Origin: Kribbella sp. VKM Ac-2569
GTDB taxonomy: Bacteria; Actinomycetota; Actinomycetes; Propionibacteriales; Kribbellaceae
Assembly: GCF_004216905.1 (NCBI RefSeq)
Contig: NZ_SGXJ01000002.1
Span: 930,001 to 994,000 of the forward strand
Reading direction: 5' to 3'
Length of the DNA: 64,000 nt
In this document: positions 56,712 through 64,000 of the stretch, one piece after another
How positions within the stretch are numbered: position 1 is the stretch's first letter
Layout of the letters: each line of letters starts with the position of its first letter
Translations under genes and position numbers: made by a program
The notes under the pieces: model-generated
The model's input: only the letters and a program-made list of their open reading frames with translations
Told to the model about the DNA's origin: nothing
Databases searched by the model: none

Positions 56712-57878
56712 GTGAGTGTCACCGCGCTGCTCGACGGACCGGGCGCTGAGGTACTGGCTGCCGCCTGCGCCGAGTACCTCCCCGGCAAGGAGCTCCAACT
56801 CGTCGAGAAGCTCAGACGCCGGTACGACGCAACGCTTGTCACGACTGCAGTCACCCAAGCCGCACTGCGCCACCGCGCCGTCGCCAAGTTCGGACCGGAC
56901 GCAGAACGCATGTACTTCACACCAGACGGCCTGGAGCAAGCCACCCGCACCACGGTGAGCACCCACCGAGCCGCACGCGTGGCGCTCTCCCAGATCGACA
57001 CGATGGTCGACCTGGGATGCGGCATCGGCGGCGACCTCATCGTCATGGCCCGTGCGGGAATGCTGGTCACCGGTGTCGAACGGGACCCCGAGACCGCAGC
57101 CGTCGCCCGCGCGAACCTGGCTGCGTTCGACCTGCCCGGCGACGTCCTCGTCGGCGATGCGGAGACGACGGATCTCACGCCGTACGACATGGTGTTCGCC
57201 GACCCCGCGCGCCGGGCCGATGGTCGGCGGGTGTTCGACCACAACGCCTACTCGCCACCGTGGTCCTTCGTCATTCAACTCCTGCAGGGGACTGCGTGCG
57301 TGAAGGTGGCGCCCGGCATCCCGCACGACGCGATCCCCGAAGGTGTGGAGGCGGAGTGGATCAGCGACTCCGGTGAGGTCAAGGAGGCCGCGCTCTGGTC
57401 GGGTGAGCTGTACGGCGGCACACCAAGGCGGGCCACGCTGCTCCCTGGCGGTGCGAGCGTTGCCGACGCACCAGCGGCCGACAGCGGTCCGGTCGGCAAG
57501 TACATCTACGAGCCCGACGGAGCAGTCGTCCGCGCCGGTCTGGTCACCGCGGCCGCCGCAGCGGTCGACGGTTGGTTGCTGGACCCTCGCATCGCCTACG
57601 TCACCGCGTCGACGTACATCCCGACAGCGCTGGCCTCGGCGTACGAAGTGGTGGAAGAGCTGCCCTACAAGGAGAAGGCGTTGCGCTCCTGGGTCCGCAC
57701 CCAGGGCATCGGGACCCTGGAGATCAAGAAGCGCGGCGTCGACCTCGATCCGGCCCAGCTGCGCAAGAAGCTCGCACCGAAGGGCTCGGTGGCGGCGACC
57801 CTGATCATCACGCGTATCGGCCGCGACGCCGTCGCCTACTCCTGCCGCAGGGTGACGACCAGCTTCCCGGTCGCCTGA
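56712..57878 (+). CDS. Class I SAM methyltransferase with THUMP-like C-terminal domain
   Basis: This 388-residue protein has a central SAM motif MVDLGCGIGGDLIVMARAG and an acidic VTGVERDPETAAVAR. The sequence VFADPARRADGRRVFD is in the position of the catalytic motif IV. The last 80 residues form a THUMP-like domain found in this family (IKKRGVDLDPAQLRKKLAPKG). THUMP-linked methyltransferases usually act on RNA; this is a likely but unproven role. The start is GTG, and its end overlaps the convergent gene by 43 bases. Confidence 0.86.
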   Translation: MSVTALLDGPGAEVLAAACAEYLPGKELQLVEKLRRRYDATLVTTAVTQAALRHRAVAKFGPDAERMYFTPDGLEQATRTTVSTHRAARVALSQIDTMVDLGCGIGGDLIVMARAGMLVTGVERDPETAAVARANLAAFDLPGDVLVGDAETTDLTPYDMVFADPARRADGRRVFDHNAYSPPWSFVIQLLQGTACVKVAPGIPHDAIPEGVEAEWISDSGEVKEAALWSGELYGGTPRRATLLPGGASVADAPAADSGPVGKYIYEPDGAVVRAGLVTAAAAAVDGWLLDPRIAYVTASTYIPTALASAYEVVEELPYKEKALRSWVRTQGIGTLEIKKRGVDLDPAQLRKKLAPKGSVAATLIITRIGRDAVAYSCRRVTTSFPVA

Positions 57879-58801
57879 TCGTCCTCCATGTACCGGTGCG
57901 CCGCGACGATCTCGTCCAGCTCGAAGACACGATCGACGTTCGGCCGGTAGACGCCGCTCTCGACCTCGCTCACGATCCGCTGCAGCACGTCCGCGCGACC
58001 CTTCATCGTCTCGCTGTGGAACGCCGTCAGTCGGGTCCCGGACGGGATCATCGCGATCGGCTCGAAGTCCTGGATCAACCACCCGCTGAGCGATCCCGCG
58101 ACGCACACCGTGCCGCCGCGACGGACGAGCCGTAGCGAGTCCACCGCCGTACGTGCACCGATCAGGTCCAGGACGTACTCCGGTCCGTTCGGCCAGATGT
58201 CCCGCAGCGATCCGCCGTCGTCGACCACGACATGGTCCGCGCTCAGCGCGTCGACCTTGCTCGCCTGCCGCGTCGTCACCGCGGTCTCGATCCCGTACCC
58301 GGCCGCGATCGCCGCAGCCGCCATCCCCACCGACGACGTACCGCCGCGAATCAGCAGCCGGCCGCCGCGCTCGATCCCCAACGCGTCCAACGCCCCCTGC
58401 GCCGTCAGGTACGTCTCGGGCAGCGCGGCCAGCACGTCCCACGGCAGCGTCGTGGCAACCGGCATCAACGTGGCGTTCGGCAACAATGCGTACTCCGCAT
58501 AGCCGCCGTCGAACGCCCGCCCCATCTCCCCCATCACAGCCGCGACCGTCGTCCCTTCCGGTACGGCGGGATTGGTCGAGGCAGCCACGACGCCGACACA
58601 TTCGATCCCGAGGACCCGCGGGAACCGCACCGTCGGCGAATGCCCCTGCCGGGTCCGCAACTCCGACCGGTTCAGACCGGCCCCCTCCACACGCACCAGA
58701 CTCCAGCCGTCCCGAACCGCCGGCACCGGCAGCTCGCGAAGCTCCAGTACTTCGGGGCCACCCGCCCGGACACAGACCGCGGCACGCATCGTTGCACTCA
58801 T
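57836..58801 (-). CDS. Medium-chain dehydrogenase/quinone-oxidoreductase-like protein
   Basis: This 321-residue MDR-superfamily protein begins MSATMRAAVCVRAGG. The cofactor site SVGMAAAAIAAGYGIETAV and the C-terminal DDQATGKLVVTL follow the zinc-independent quinone oxidoreductase type. No structural or catalytic zinc Cys cluster is seen. It probably reduces an electrophile with NADPH. It is divergent from the AraC-family gene, which is a likely regulator, and overlaps the end of the methyltransferase gene. Confidence 0.9.
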   Translation of the reverse strand: MSATMRAAVCVRAGGPEVLELRELPVPAVRDGWSLVRVEGAGLNRSELRTRQGHSPTVRFPRVLGIECVGVVAASTNPAVPEGTTVAAVMGEMGRAFDGGYAEYALLPNATLMPVATTLPWDVLAALPETYLTAQGALDALGIERGGRLLIRGGTSSVGMAAAAIAAGYGIETAVTTRQASKVDALSADHVVVDDGGSLRDIWPNGPEYVLDLIGARTAVDSLRLVRRGGTVCVAGSLSGWLIQDFEPIAMIPSGTRLTAFHSETMKGRADVLQRIVSEVESGVYRPNVDRVFELDEIVAAHRYMEDDQATGKLVVTLRQE

Positions 58802-58855
58802 GCCTTCACTCTGGCCGCAGACCGGCATGGCCGACCACCGATAGAATGCCAAGCT

Positions 58856-59653
58856 ATGCCCGTTGGCCGCCAACCTCTCCGCTCGGAACTGTTCCCGTCC
58901 GCCGGCGCCCACCACTGGGCCTCAGGCGGCATCAGCTCGGTGCAGACCCACGAAGAGGGACACCTCGTGTACGCCGCCCGCGGTGTCCTGGCCGTGCACA
59001 CCGATCGGGGTACGTCGATCGTTCCCGCCAACCGGATCGCCTGGACGCCGGCCGGGTTCACCCACCAGCACCGCGCCCACGGCGAGACCGACATGCGGAT
59101 CGTCTTCCTCTCCGCAGAACTGGCCCAAAGCATCCCGAACCGCCCGGCCGTGTTCCTGGCCTCCAGCCTCGCCCGCGAGGTCGTACTCGCCCTCACAAGC
59201 CGCCAACTCGAGCCCGCCGCCCGCACCCGCCTCCAACACGTTCTCGTCGACGAACTCCACGAGGCGTCGGAGCAGCCACTGCAACTACCGGAACCGCAAG
59301 ACGACCGCTTGCGCAACATCGCGCAGCTCCTCCGCGAGAACCCCGCGGACAACACCCCACTCGCCGAACTGGGACGCAAGGCGGGCGCCGGCGCCCGCAC
59401 CCTGAGCCGCCTGATCCGCAGCGAACTCGGCATGACGTACTACGAATGGCGCACGCAGCTCCGGATCTACCACGCCCTCGTCCTGCTCGCGGACGGCCAC
59501 GACACCACGTACGTCGCACACGCCTGCGGCTGGGCGAACCCGAGCGGTTTCATCGCAGCCTTCGCCGCTGTCGTCGGCACCACACCCGGCCGCCATCGCC
59601 AAGAACAACCAGGACAATCCGGACTTGCACTCGACGGACATTCGAACATATGA
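58856..59653 (+). CDS. AraC-family transcriptional regulator
   Basis: This 265-residue protein has an N-terminal cupin-like ligand domain (about 1-110: THEEGHLVYAARGVLAVHT, FTHQHRAHG). The C-terminal double helix-turn-helix follows (about 165-250: TPLAELGRKAGAGARTLSRLIRSELGMTYYEWRTQLRI, THVAHACGWANPSGFIAAF-type repeats). It is divergent from the MDR gene with only 54 bases between starts, so it probably regulates that gene. The ATG is 8-14 bases from a TAGAAT, so the leader may be very short. Confidence 0.9.
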   Translation: MPVGRQPLRSELFPSAGAHHWASGGISSVQTHEEGHLVYAARGVLAVHTDRGTSIVPANRIAWTPAGFTHQHRAHGETDMRIVFLSAELAQSIPNRPAVFLASSLAREVVLALTSRQLEPAARTRLQHVLVDELHEASEQPLQLPEPQDDRLRNIAQLLRENPADNTPLAELGRKAGAGARTLSRLIRSELGMTYYEWRTQLRIYHALVLLADGHDTTYVAHACGWANPSGFIAAFAAVVGTTPGRHRQEQPGQSGLALDGHSNI

Positions 59654-59665
59654 TCGATCTTGCGA

Positions 59666-59736
59666 GCGGGTCTCCGGGGTGACTAGCCGGCGGGCGAGGT
59701 GCTGCGTCCGCTGCCGCGACTCCCCCGGAGACCCGC
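59666..59736. terminator. Long-stem inverted repeat between convergent genes
   Basis: Perfect 14-base arms at 59666-59679 and 59723-59736 flank a 43-base loop. It fills the gap between the AraC gene and the convergent hydrolase gene and could act as a terminator for both. Confidence 0.6.
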
Positions 59737-59738
59737 CA

Positions 59739-60449
59739 CTAACGTGTCCGGAACCGTTCCTTCACGGCCATCCGGAATCGAGCCATCGCGATCTCGCCGA
59801 CCGCCGACGCCACCTGACCGCGCACCGTCGGCAGGTGCTCGTCACCACCACCGGCAGGGATCCCCGCGACGAACTCGGCCACCAGCCGGTTCCAGTCCTT
59901 CGCTCGCCGCAGCATCGCGTGTCCTTCGCCGGCGAGCGAATACGTCGTCACCGCTGTCCCGGCCGCACGCAGCCTCTTCGCGTACGCCGTCGTGCCCTCG
60001 GGAGAGGTGATCGTGTCGTCGGTCCCGTGCACGAACGTGACGGGTGGGCGAAGCGCGACGAGCGGCTCGTCGCGCGGCAGCCACGGCGCCAGCGCAAGCA
60101 CGCCTGCCACCCGCGGATGATCGCCGGCGGCAACTGTCGCCCGCCCGCCCATCGAATGCCCGATCAGCAACACGCGCGAGATCGCCGGCGGCAGCTCGTC
60201 CAGAACGGTCCGCAGATCGATAGCCGCGTCACCGACGTCGTTCCAGCCCCGGAAGCGATACCGGAGGAACCCGATCGCGACGTTCGGCGCGACGGACCGC
60301 GCGGCCTGCGCGAACGGCCACATCCGCAGCGCCGCAGGGCGCCACAGGTGCGGGTCGGCGCGCGAGTGTTCCTCGCCGCCGTGCGCAAGCAGCACCAGCT
60401 CGGTCGCGCCCGCCGGGTGCCGGACGAGATCGACACCCGGACGCCTCAC
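59739..60449 (-). CDS. Alpha/beta hydrolase at the end of the tsa operon
   Basis: This 236-residue hydrolase has the oxyanion motif LVLLAHGGEEHS, the nucleophile elbow LLIGHSMGGRA, the Asp in VHGTDDTITS and the His in GEGHAML. The substrate is unknown. The start is GTG, overlapping the stop of the GNAT gene as GTGA. It is therefore the last gene of the run starting with tsaE. Confidence 0.87.
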   Translation of the reverse strand: MRRPGVDLVRHPAGATELVLLAHGGEEHSRADPHLWRPAALRMWPFAQAARSVAPNVAIGFLRYRFRGWNDVGDAAIDLRTVLDELPPAISRVLLIGHSMGGRATVAAGDHPRVAGVLALAPWLPRDEPLVALRPPVTFVHGTDDTITSPEGTTAYAKRLRAAGTAVTTYSLAGEGHAMLRRAKDWNRLVAEFVAGIPAGGGDEHLPTVRGQVASAVGEIAMARFRMAVKERFRTR

Positions 60450-60892
60450 GGCTGCGCGTACAACTCGGCCGGTTCCTTGCGGATCGCCATCATCCGTCCG
60501 GTCGGCGTTTCGCTGAAACCGTACGACCGGTAGAGCTCGTGCGCGTCGGCGGTCGCCAGCAGGATCTGCCGCAGGCCCTTCAACTCCGGATGCTCGAGCA
60601 AGGTCGACACGACGAAACGCCCGAGACCGTGCCCACGGTGCGATTCCAGTACGAACACGTCGGCCAGCCAGGCGAACGTGGCCCGGTCCGTCACCATCCG
60701 CGCGTACGCGACCATCGCACCGTCCGCGCCGTACACCCCGAGGTTCAGCGAACCGGCGACCGCGCGGTCCACCACCTCACGCGGGATCCCCTCGGCCCAG
60801 TACGACGTACTCAGGAAGCCCTGCACCACGTCGCGGTCGATCCGCTCGGCGTTGTCGTCCGCCTCGAAGCCGTCCGGCCCGGTCCACTTCAT
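60446..60892 (-). CDS. GNAT-family acetyltransferase downstream of tsaD
   Basis: This 148-residue acetyltransferase of the small GNAT type has motif [26 protein letters not shown] and ends [18 protein letters not shown]. Its ATG overlaps the tsaD stop as ATGA. A relation to tRNA modification is not shown; a role in metabolism is equally possible. Confidence 0.87.
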   Translation of the reverse strand: MKWTGPDGFEADDNAERIDRDVVQGFLSTSYWAEGIPREVVDRAVAGSLNLGVYGADGAMVAYARMVTDRATFAWLADVFVLESHRGHGLGRFVVSTLLEHPELKGLRQILLATADAHELYRSYGFSETPTGRMMAIRKEPAELYAQP

Positions 60893-61941
60893 TTGTTGAG
60901 TACCTCCGTGATCGGCATCGACGAGTCGGCGGGAAGATCGAGTGGCGACGGCGCCTTCCCGGACCGGACCAGCTCCGAGCCGAGCGCGGCGACCATCGCG
61001 CCGTTGTCGGTGCACAGACCGGGCCGCGGCACCCGTACGGCGATACCTGCCGCGGACGCACGCTCCTCGGCCATCGCCCGGAGCCGCGAGTTCGCCGCGA
61101 CGCCGCCACCGATCAGCAGGTGCTCGAAACCGCGGTCCTTGCACGCGTCGATCGCCTTGCGGGTCAGTACGTCGCAGACCGCTTCCTGGAAGGCCGCGGC
61201 GACATGGTTCACCGGCACGTCCTCGCCATCGCGCCGTTTCGCCTCGACCCAGCGCGCGACCGCGGTCTTCAACCCGGAGAACGAGAAGTCGAACCGGTGC
61301 CGCTCGAGGTCCCGCTGCGACGTCAGCCCGCGCGGGAACGTCACGTACAGCCGGTCCCCGCCGTCACGCGCCGCCTTGTCGATCCACGGCCCGCCCGGGA
61401 ACGGCAGCCCGAGCACCCGCGCTACCTTGTCGAACGCCTCACCGGCCGCGTCGTCGATGGTGCTTCCCATCGGTACGACGCCTTCGGTGATGTCCTCGAC
61501 TGCGAGCAGCGACGAGTGCCCACCGGACACCAGCATCGCGACGCAGCCCTTCGGCAGATCACCATGTTCCAGGGTGTCCACCGCGACATGCGCCGCCAGG
61601 TGGTTCACGCCGTAGATCGGCTTGTCCAGCGACAACGCCAGGCCCTTGGCCGCGGCGACACCGACGAGCAACGCGCCGGCCAGGCCGGGCCCGCTGGTCA
61701 CCGCGACCGCGTCGACATCGGTCGGCTTGATCCCGGCCGTCTCGCAGGCCCGCCGGATCGTCGGCACCATCGCCTCGAGGTGCGCGCGACTGGCCACCTC
61801 GGGAACGACCCCGCCGAACCGGGCGTGCTCCTCGACACTGGACGCGATCGCATCGGCGAGCAGCGTCTGCCCGCGCACGATCCCGACCCCGGTCTCGTCG
61901 CACGACGTCTCGATCCCCAGAATCAGGGGCTCCTGCTTCAC
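60889..61941 (-). CDS. tsaD: tRNA N6-threonylcarbamoyladenosine transferase subunit TsaD
   Basis: This 350-residue ASKHA-fold protein transfers the threonylcarbamoyl group to A37 of ANN-decoding tRNAs. The start [16 protein letters not shown], the metal site [16 protein letters not shown], and the end [11 protein letters not shown] ... TDNGAM are conserved. The GTG at 61941 overlaps the rimI stop as GTGA and is preceded by GGAGGA. It acts with TsaB and TsaE, encoded in the same operon. Confidence 0.97.
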   Translation of the reverse strand: MKQEPLILGIETSCDETGVGIVRGQTLLADAIASSVEEHARFGGVVPEVASRAHLEAMVPTIRRACETAGIKPTDVDAVAVTSGPGLAGALLVGVAAAKGLALSLDKPIYGVNHLAAHVAVDTLEHGDLPKGCVAMLVSGGHSSLLAVEDITEGVVPMGSTIDDAAGEAFDKVARVLGLPFPGGPWIDKAARDGGDRLYVTFPRGLTSQRDLERHRFDFSFSGLKTAVARWVEAKRRDGEDVPVNHVAAAFQEAVCDVLTRKAIDACKDRGFEHLLIGGGVAANSRLRAMAEERASAAGIAVRVPRPGLCTDNGAMVAALGSELVRSGKAPSPLDLPADSSMPITEVLNK

Positions 61942-62387
61942 AGTTCCTCCCGCCACCGCATGATCACAGCATCCTCGCCGCCGCCGTAGTACCCGCTCCG
62001 CCGGCTGATCTCCTCGAAGCCGAAGCCCCGGTACAACCCGATCGCCGATTCGTTGCTCGCAGCAACTTCCAGCAACACCGTCCGCCCGGCGCACCGGTCC
62101 AGCGCCGCCGTCAGCAACTGCCCGCCGACCCCGGTACGGCGCTCTGCCGGGGTCACCGCGATCCGCAGCACCTCGACCACATCAAGCGCGACAGGAGGCA
62201 GCAGCAGTACGACGTACCCGACGAGCGCACCCTCGTCGGCGACCAGGACCACCCGGTCCTCGCTCAGCCGGTCGAACTCGTCAGCCCAGGCGCCCGTGCT
62301 CCAGGCAGCCGACTTGAAGCACAGCTCGTCCAACGCGACCAGCTCAGCCTGATCGTCCGAACGCGCCGCTCTGATGGCAGGTCTCAC
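61938..62387 (-). CDS. rimI: Ribosomal protein S18-alanine N-acetyltransferase RimI
   Basis: This 149-residue GNAT has motif [24 protein letters not shown] and the C-terminal [23 protein letters not shown] typical of RimI. The gene sits between tsaB and tsaD in the usual actinobacterial order. RimI acetylates the N-terminus of S18 and possibly other proteins. The start is GTG overlapping the tsaB stop as GTGA. Confidence 0.9.
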   Translation of the reverse strand: MRPAIRAARSDDQAELVALDELCFKSAAWSTGAWADEFDRLSEDRVVLVADEGALVGYVVLLLPPVALDVVEVLRIAVTPAERRTGVGGQLLTAALDRCAGRTVLLEVAASNESAIGLYRGFGFEEISRRSGYYGGGEDAVIMRWREEL

Positions 62388-63043
62388 AGGACGCTCTTCG
62401 GCCCGCTGGACATGGTCACGTCCGGCCGGCGCAGGTACAGCGGATCCGGCGCGACAACCTCAAGTGTCCCGGTCGCCACGCCCGTCGCCAGTACGTCGGC
62501 CGACGGGTACTCCGGGACCTCGACAGCGGACACGCCCAGAGCGTCGGCGTACAGGACCGCGCCGCGGCCGATCACGGGCAGCCCGGACAGTACGTGAGCG
62601 ACCTCGGCCGGCTTGTCGACCGCAGGTCCCTCGAGCCGTCGACGGCTGCCGTCAGCGGCGGGACCGTCGTACAGCGCCCAGTAGATCTCCTTGCGCCGCG
62701 CGTCCGTCGCGACCGCGACGGGCAACGTCAGCGTCGACTGCCGGGCGAGGATGTCGAGGCTGCAGACGCCGGAGACCTCGATCCCCAGCACCTCGCCCAT
62801 CGTCCGAGCCGTCACGAGTCCGACCCGCAGTCCGGTGAACGGACCGGGGCCGACGCCGACCGCGATCCCGGTCAGGTCGCGCGGCGTAACCCCTGCTGTC
62901 TCCAGCGCAGCTGCGATCGCAGGCGCGAGGAGTTCCCCATGGCGCAACGCGTCGACGGTCGTCGACGAGGCGACGATCTCGCCGGCCGGCGAGGCCAACG
63001 CGACGGTGACAGCGGCACTCGAGGTGTCGAAGGCAAGCAACAT
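62384..63043 (-). CDS. tsaB: tRNA threonylcarbamoyladenosine biosynthesis protein TsaB
   Basis: This 219-residue scaffold subunit pairs with TsaD. The start MLLAFDTSSAAVTVAL and VGVGPGPFTGLRVGLVTARTMGEVLGI are characteristic. It lacks the metal-binding histidines of TsaD. It starts one base after the tsaE stop. Confidence 0.94.
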   Translation of the reverse strand: MLLAFDTSSAAVTVALASPAGEIVASSTTVDALRHGELLAPAIAAALETAGVTPRDLTGIAVGVGPGPFTGLRVGLVTARTMGEVLGIEVSGVCSLDILARQSTLTLPVAVATDARRKEIYWALYDGPAADGSRRRLEGPAVDKPAEVAHVLSGLPVIGRGAVLYADALGVSAVEVPEYPSADVLATGVATGTLEVVAPDPLYLRRPDVTMSSGPKSVL

Positions 63044-63044
63044 G

Positions 63045-63971
63045 TCAGTTCTTCTCCAGTACGGACACATGGACGCCGGAGCCGGCCCACCGCGGACCCA
63101 CCGGAGTGATCCGCAGTGACCGCGTCTCGTCGGTGTCGTCGTCGCCACGGGTCACCACGATGTCCAGCCGATCGGGCGCGAGTGCCTCGGCCAGCCCATG
63201 ACCCCATTCGACCACCGTGACCGCGTCCTCCAGGCTCGCGTCCAGGTCGAGATCGTCGAGCTCCGCGAACCCGCCGATCCGGTACGCGTCGACATGCACC
63301 AACGCAGGACCACCGGCCAACGACGGGTGCACCCGCGAGATCACGAACGTCGGCGACGTGATCGCGCCGCGAACCTTCAGTCCGACGCCGAGTCCTTGCG
63401 TGAACGTCGTCTTGCCGGCGCCCAGATCACCGGACAGCACCAGTACGTCGCCCGCACGCAGCTGACCGGCCAACTCCTCGCCGATCGCCTGCATCTCGTC
63501 GGCGGTCGGCACCGTCAACTCGACCGGCATCGCCTTGGCGAAGGTCAGGTTGTGCGCCTGCTGGTCGACGACGGAGTACCCACGCCGCCTCCAGAACTCC
63601 ACGGTGTCCGGCAGCTCGACCCGGGCGATCAGGCTCACCCGGCGGAGCCCCCGGCGTACCGCGACCTCCTCCGCGCAACCGACCATCGCCGAGGCCACGC
63701 CGCGGGCCTGGTACCGGGGGTCGACCGACACGCGGCGCAGGTTCAGGACATCACCGACCTGCTCGAACAGCACCGCCCCGAGCGGAACGCCGTCGCTCAG
63801 GACCAGCAGCCCACCGTGCTCGGCGATCGCCGCCGCTACCGTCGTCGCGTTCTCGGACAATGCCGTCGACGGAGGATCGAGAACTCGCCGCGAGGAGAAG
63901 GCATGGTGGATCACGTTGACGATGTCGTCGACGTGATCCTGGCTGGCGTCGACGACGTGCAAATCAGTCAT
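63045..63971 (-). CDS. tsaE: GNAT-TsaE fusion protein
   Basis: This 308-residue protein has an N-terminal GNAT domain (about 1-150: LRRVSVDPRYQARGVASAMVGCAEE, FWRRRGYSVVDQ) followed by a TsaE ATPase (about 155-300). The TsaE part has the P-loop SGDLGAGKTTF, SPTFVISRVH, VHVDAYRIG and VEWGHGL. TsaE alone is about 150 residues. TsaE stimulates the TsaB-TsaD complex with ATP. The GNAT domain is an extra part found in actinobacteria; its substrate is unknown. It is the first gene of the operon within the window. Confidence 0.93.
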   Translation of the reverse strand: MTDLHVVDASQDHVDDIVNVIHHAFSSRRVLDPPSTALSENATTVAAAIAEHGGLLVLSDGVPLGAVLFEQVGDVLNLRRVSVDPRYQARGVASAMVGCAEEVAVRRGLRRVSLIARVELPDTVEFWRRRGYSVVDQQAHNLTFAKAMPVELTVPTADEMQAIGEELAGQLRAGDVLVLSGDLGAGKTTFTQGLGVGLKVRGAITSPTFVISRVHPSLAGGPALVHVDAYRIGGFAELDDLDLDASLEDAVTVVEWGHGLAEALAPDRLDIVVTRGDDDTDETRSLRITPVGPRWAGSGVHVSVLEKN

Positions 63972-64000
63972 CAGGAAGGTCCTAGGGATTGTTCGGCTCG

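Overview
The window is high-GC DNA with dense, largely translationally coupled operons. It looks like the chromosome of an actinomycete, most plausibly a Propionibacteriales member such as Kribbella or a relative. This rests on gene content and order: GlnX-GlnH-PknG, two GroEL genes with CIRCE control, a SigD/ShbA sigma factor with an RsdA-like partner next to guaB and guaB3, and the tsaE-tsaB-rimI-tsaD cluster. No tRNA, rRNA, CRISPR array, insertion sequence, integrase or replication origin was recognised, so this is mainly a core-genome region with accessory genes between the blocks.

Layout. 1-8252 (+) is a seven-gene signalling operon: glnX (5' end outside the window), glnH, a coiled-coil protein, pknG, a PP2C phosphatase, a VWA protein and an FHA protein. 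All but one junction overlap as ATGA. 8249-11355 holds a small membrane protein, an acetyltransferase, a secreted RNase Sa-type ribonuclease and a GH6 family protein. 11437-13272 is a solitary groEL with two CIRCE operators. 13298-16379 has small enzymes and an ECF sigma factor flanked by two paralogous membrane PASTA proteins. 16532-19212 carries PspC, an M48 protease and a GDPD. 19362-23411 is a heterodimeric ABC exporter facing an Erm-type rRNA methyltransferase. 23473-31172 is accessory: CapA, Map, radical SAM, two methyltransferase/DinB genes, and a TetR/NmrA-like divergent pair with a palindromic operator candidate.

31264-41301 holds guaA, then a biotin operon bioA-bioF-bioD whose last gene is an unusual short cytochrome P450. 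A zeta-toxin-like pair and a MiaA-family gene follow, then bioB with the auxiliary gene bsaP. An intergenic stretch of about 500 bases (41302-41818) has a chain of stable hairpins ending in a strong intrinsic terminator and probably encodes a structured RNA. 41819-45117 is a coupled cholesterol-oxidase-like GMC oxidoreductase and succinate-semialdehyde dehydrogenase. 45209-48782 is accessory. 48898-56677 is guaB3, guaB, rsdA-like, sigD/shbA, a GNAT gene and CIRCE-controlled groES-groEL1. After a methyltransferase and a divergent MDR/AraC pair, 59739-63971 is the tRNA t6A operon tsaE-tsaB-rimI-tsaD, extended by a GNAT gene and a hydrolase.

The strongest candidates for new biology are the extended PknG cassette with shared zinc-ribbon tags (1-8252), the P450 embedded in the biotin operon and lacking the EXXR arginine (33450-34553), the structured RNA locus (about 41426-41795), the ABC exporter with one fully degenerate ATP site (19362-22816), and the sigma factor between two PASTA paralogs (14218-16379).
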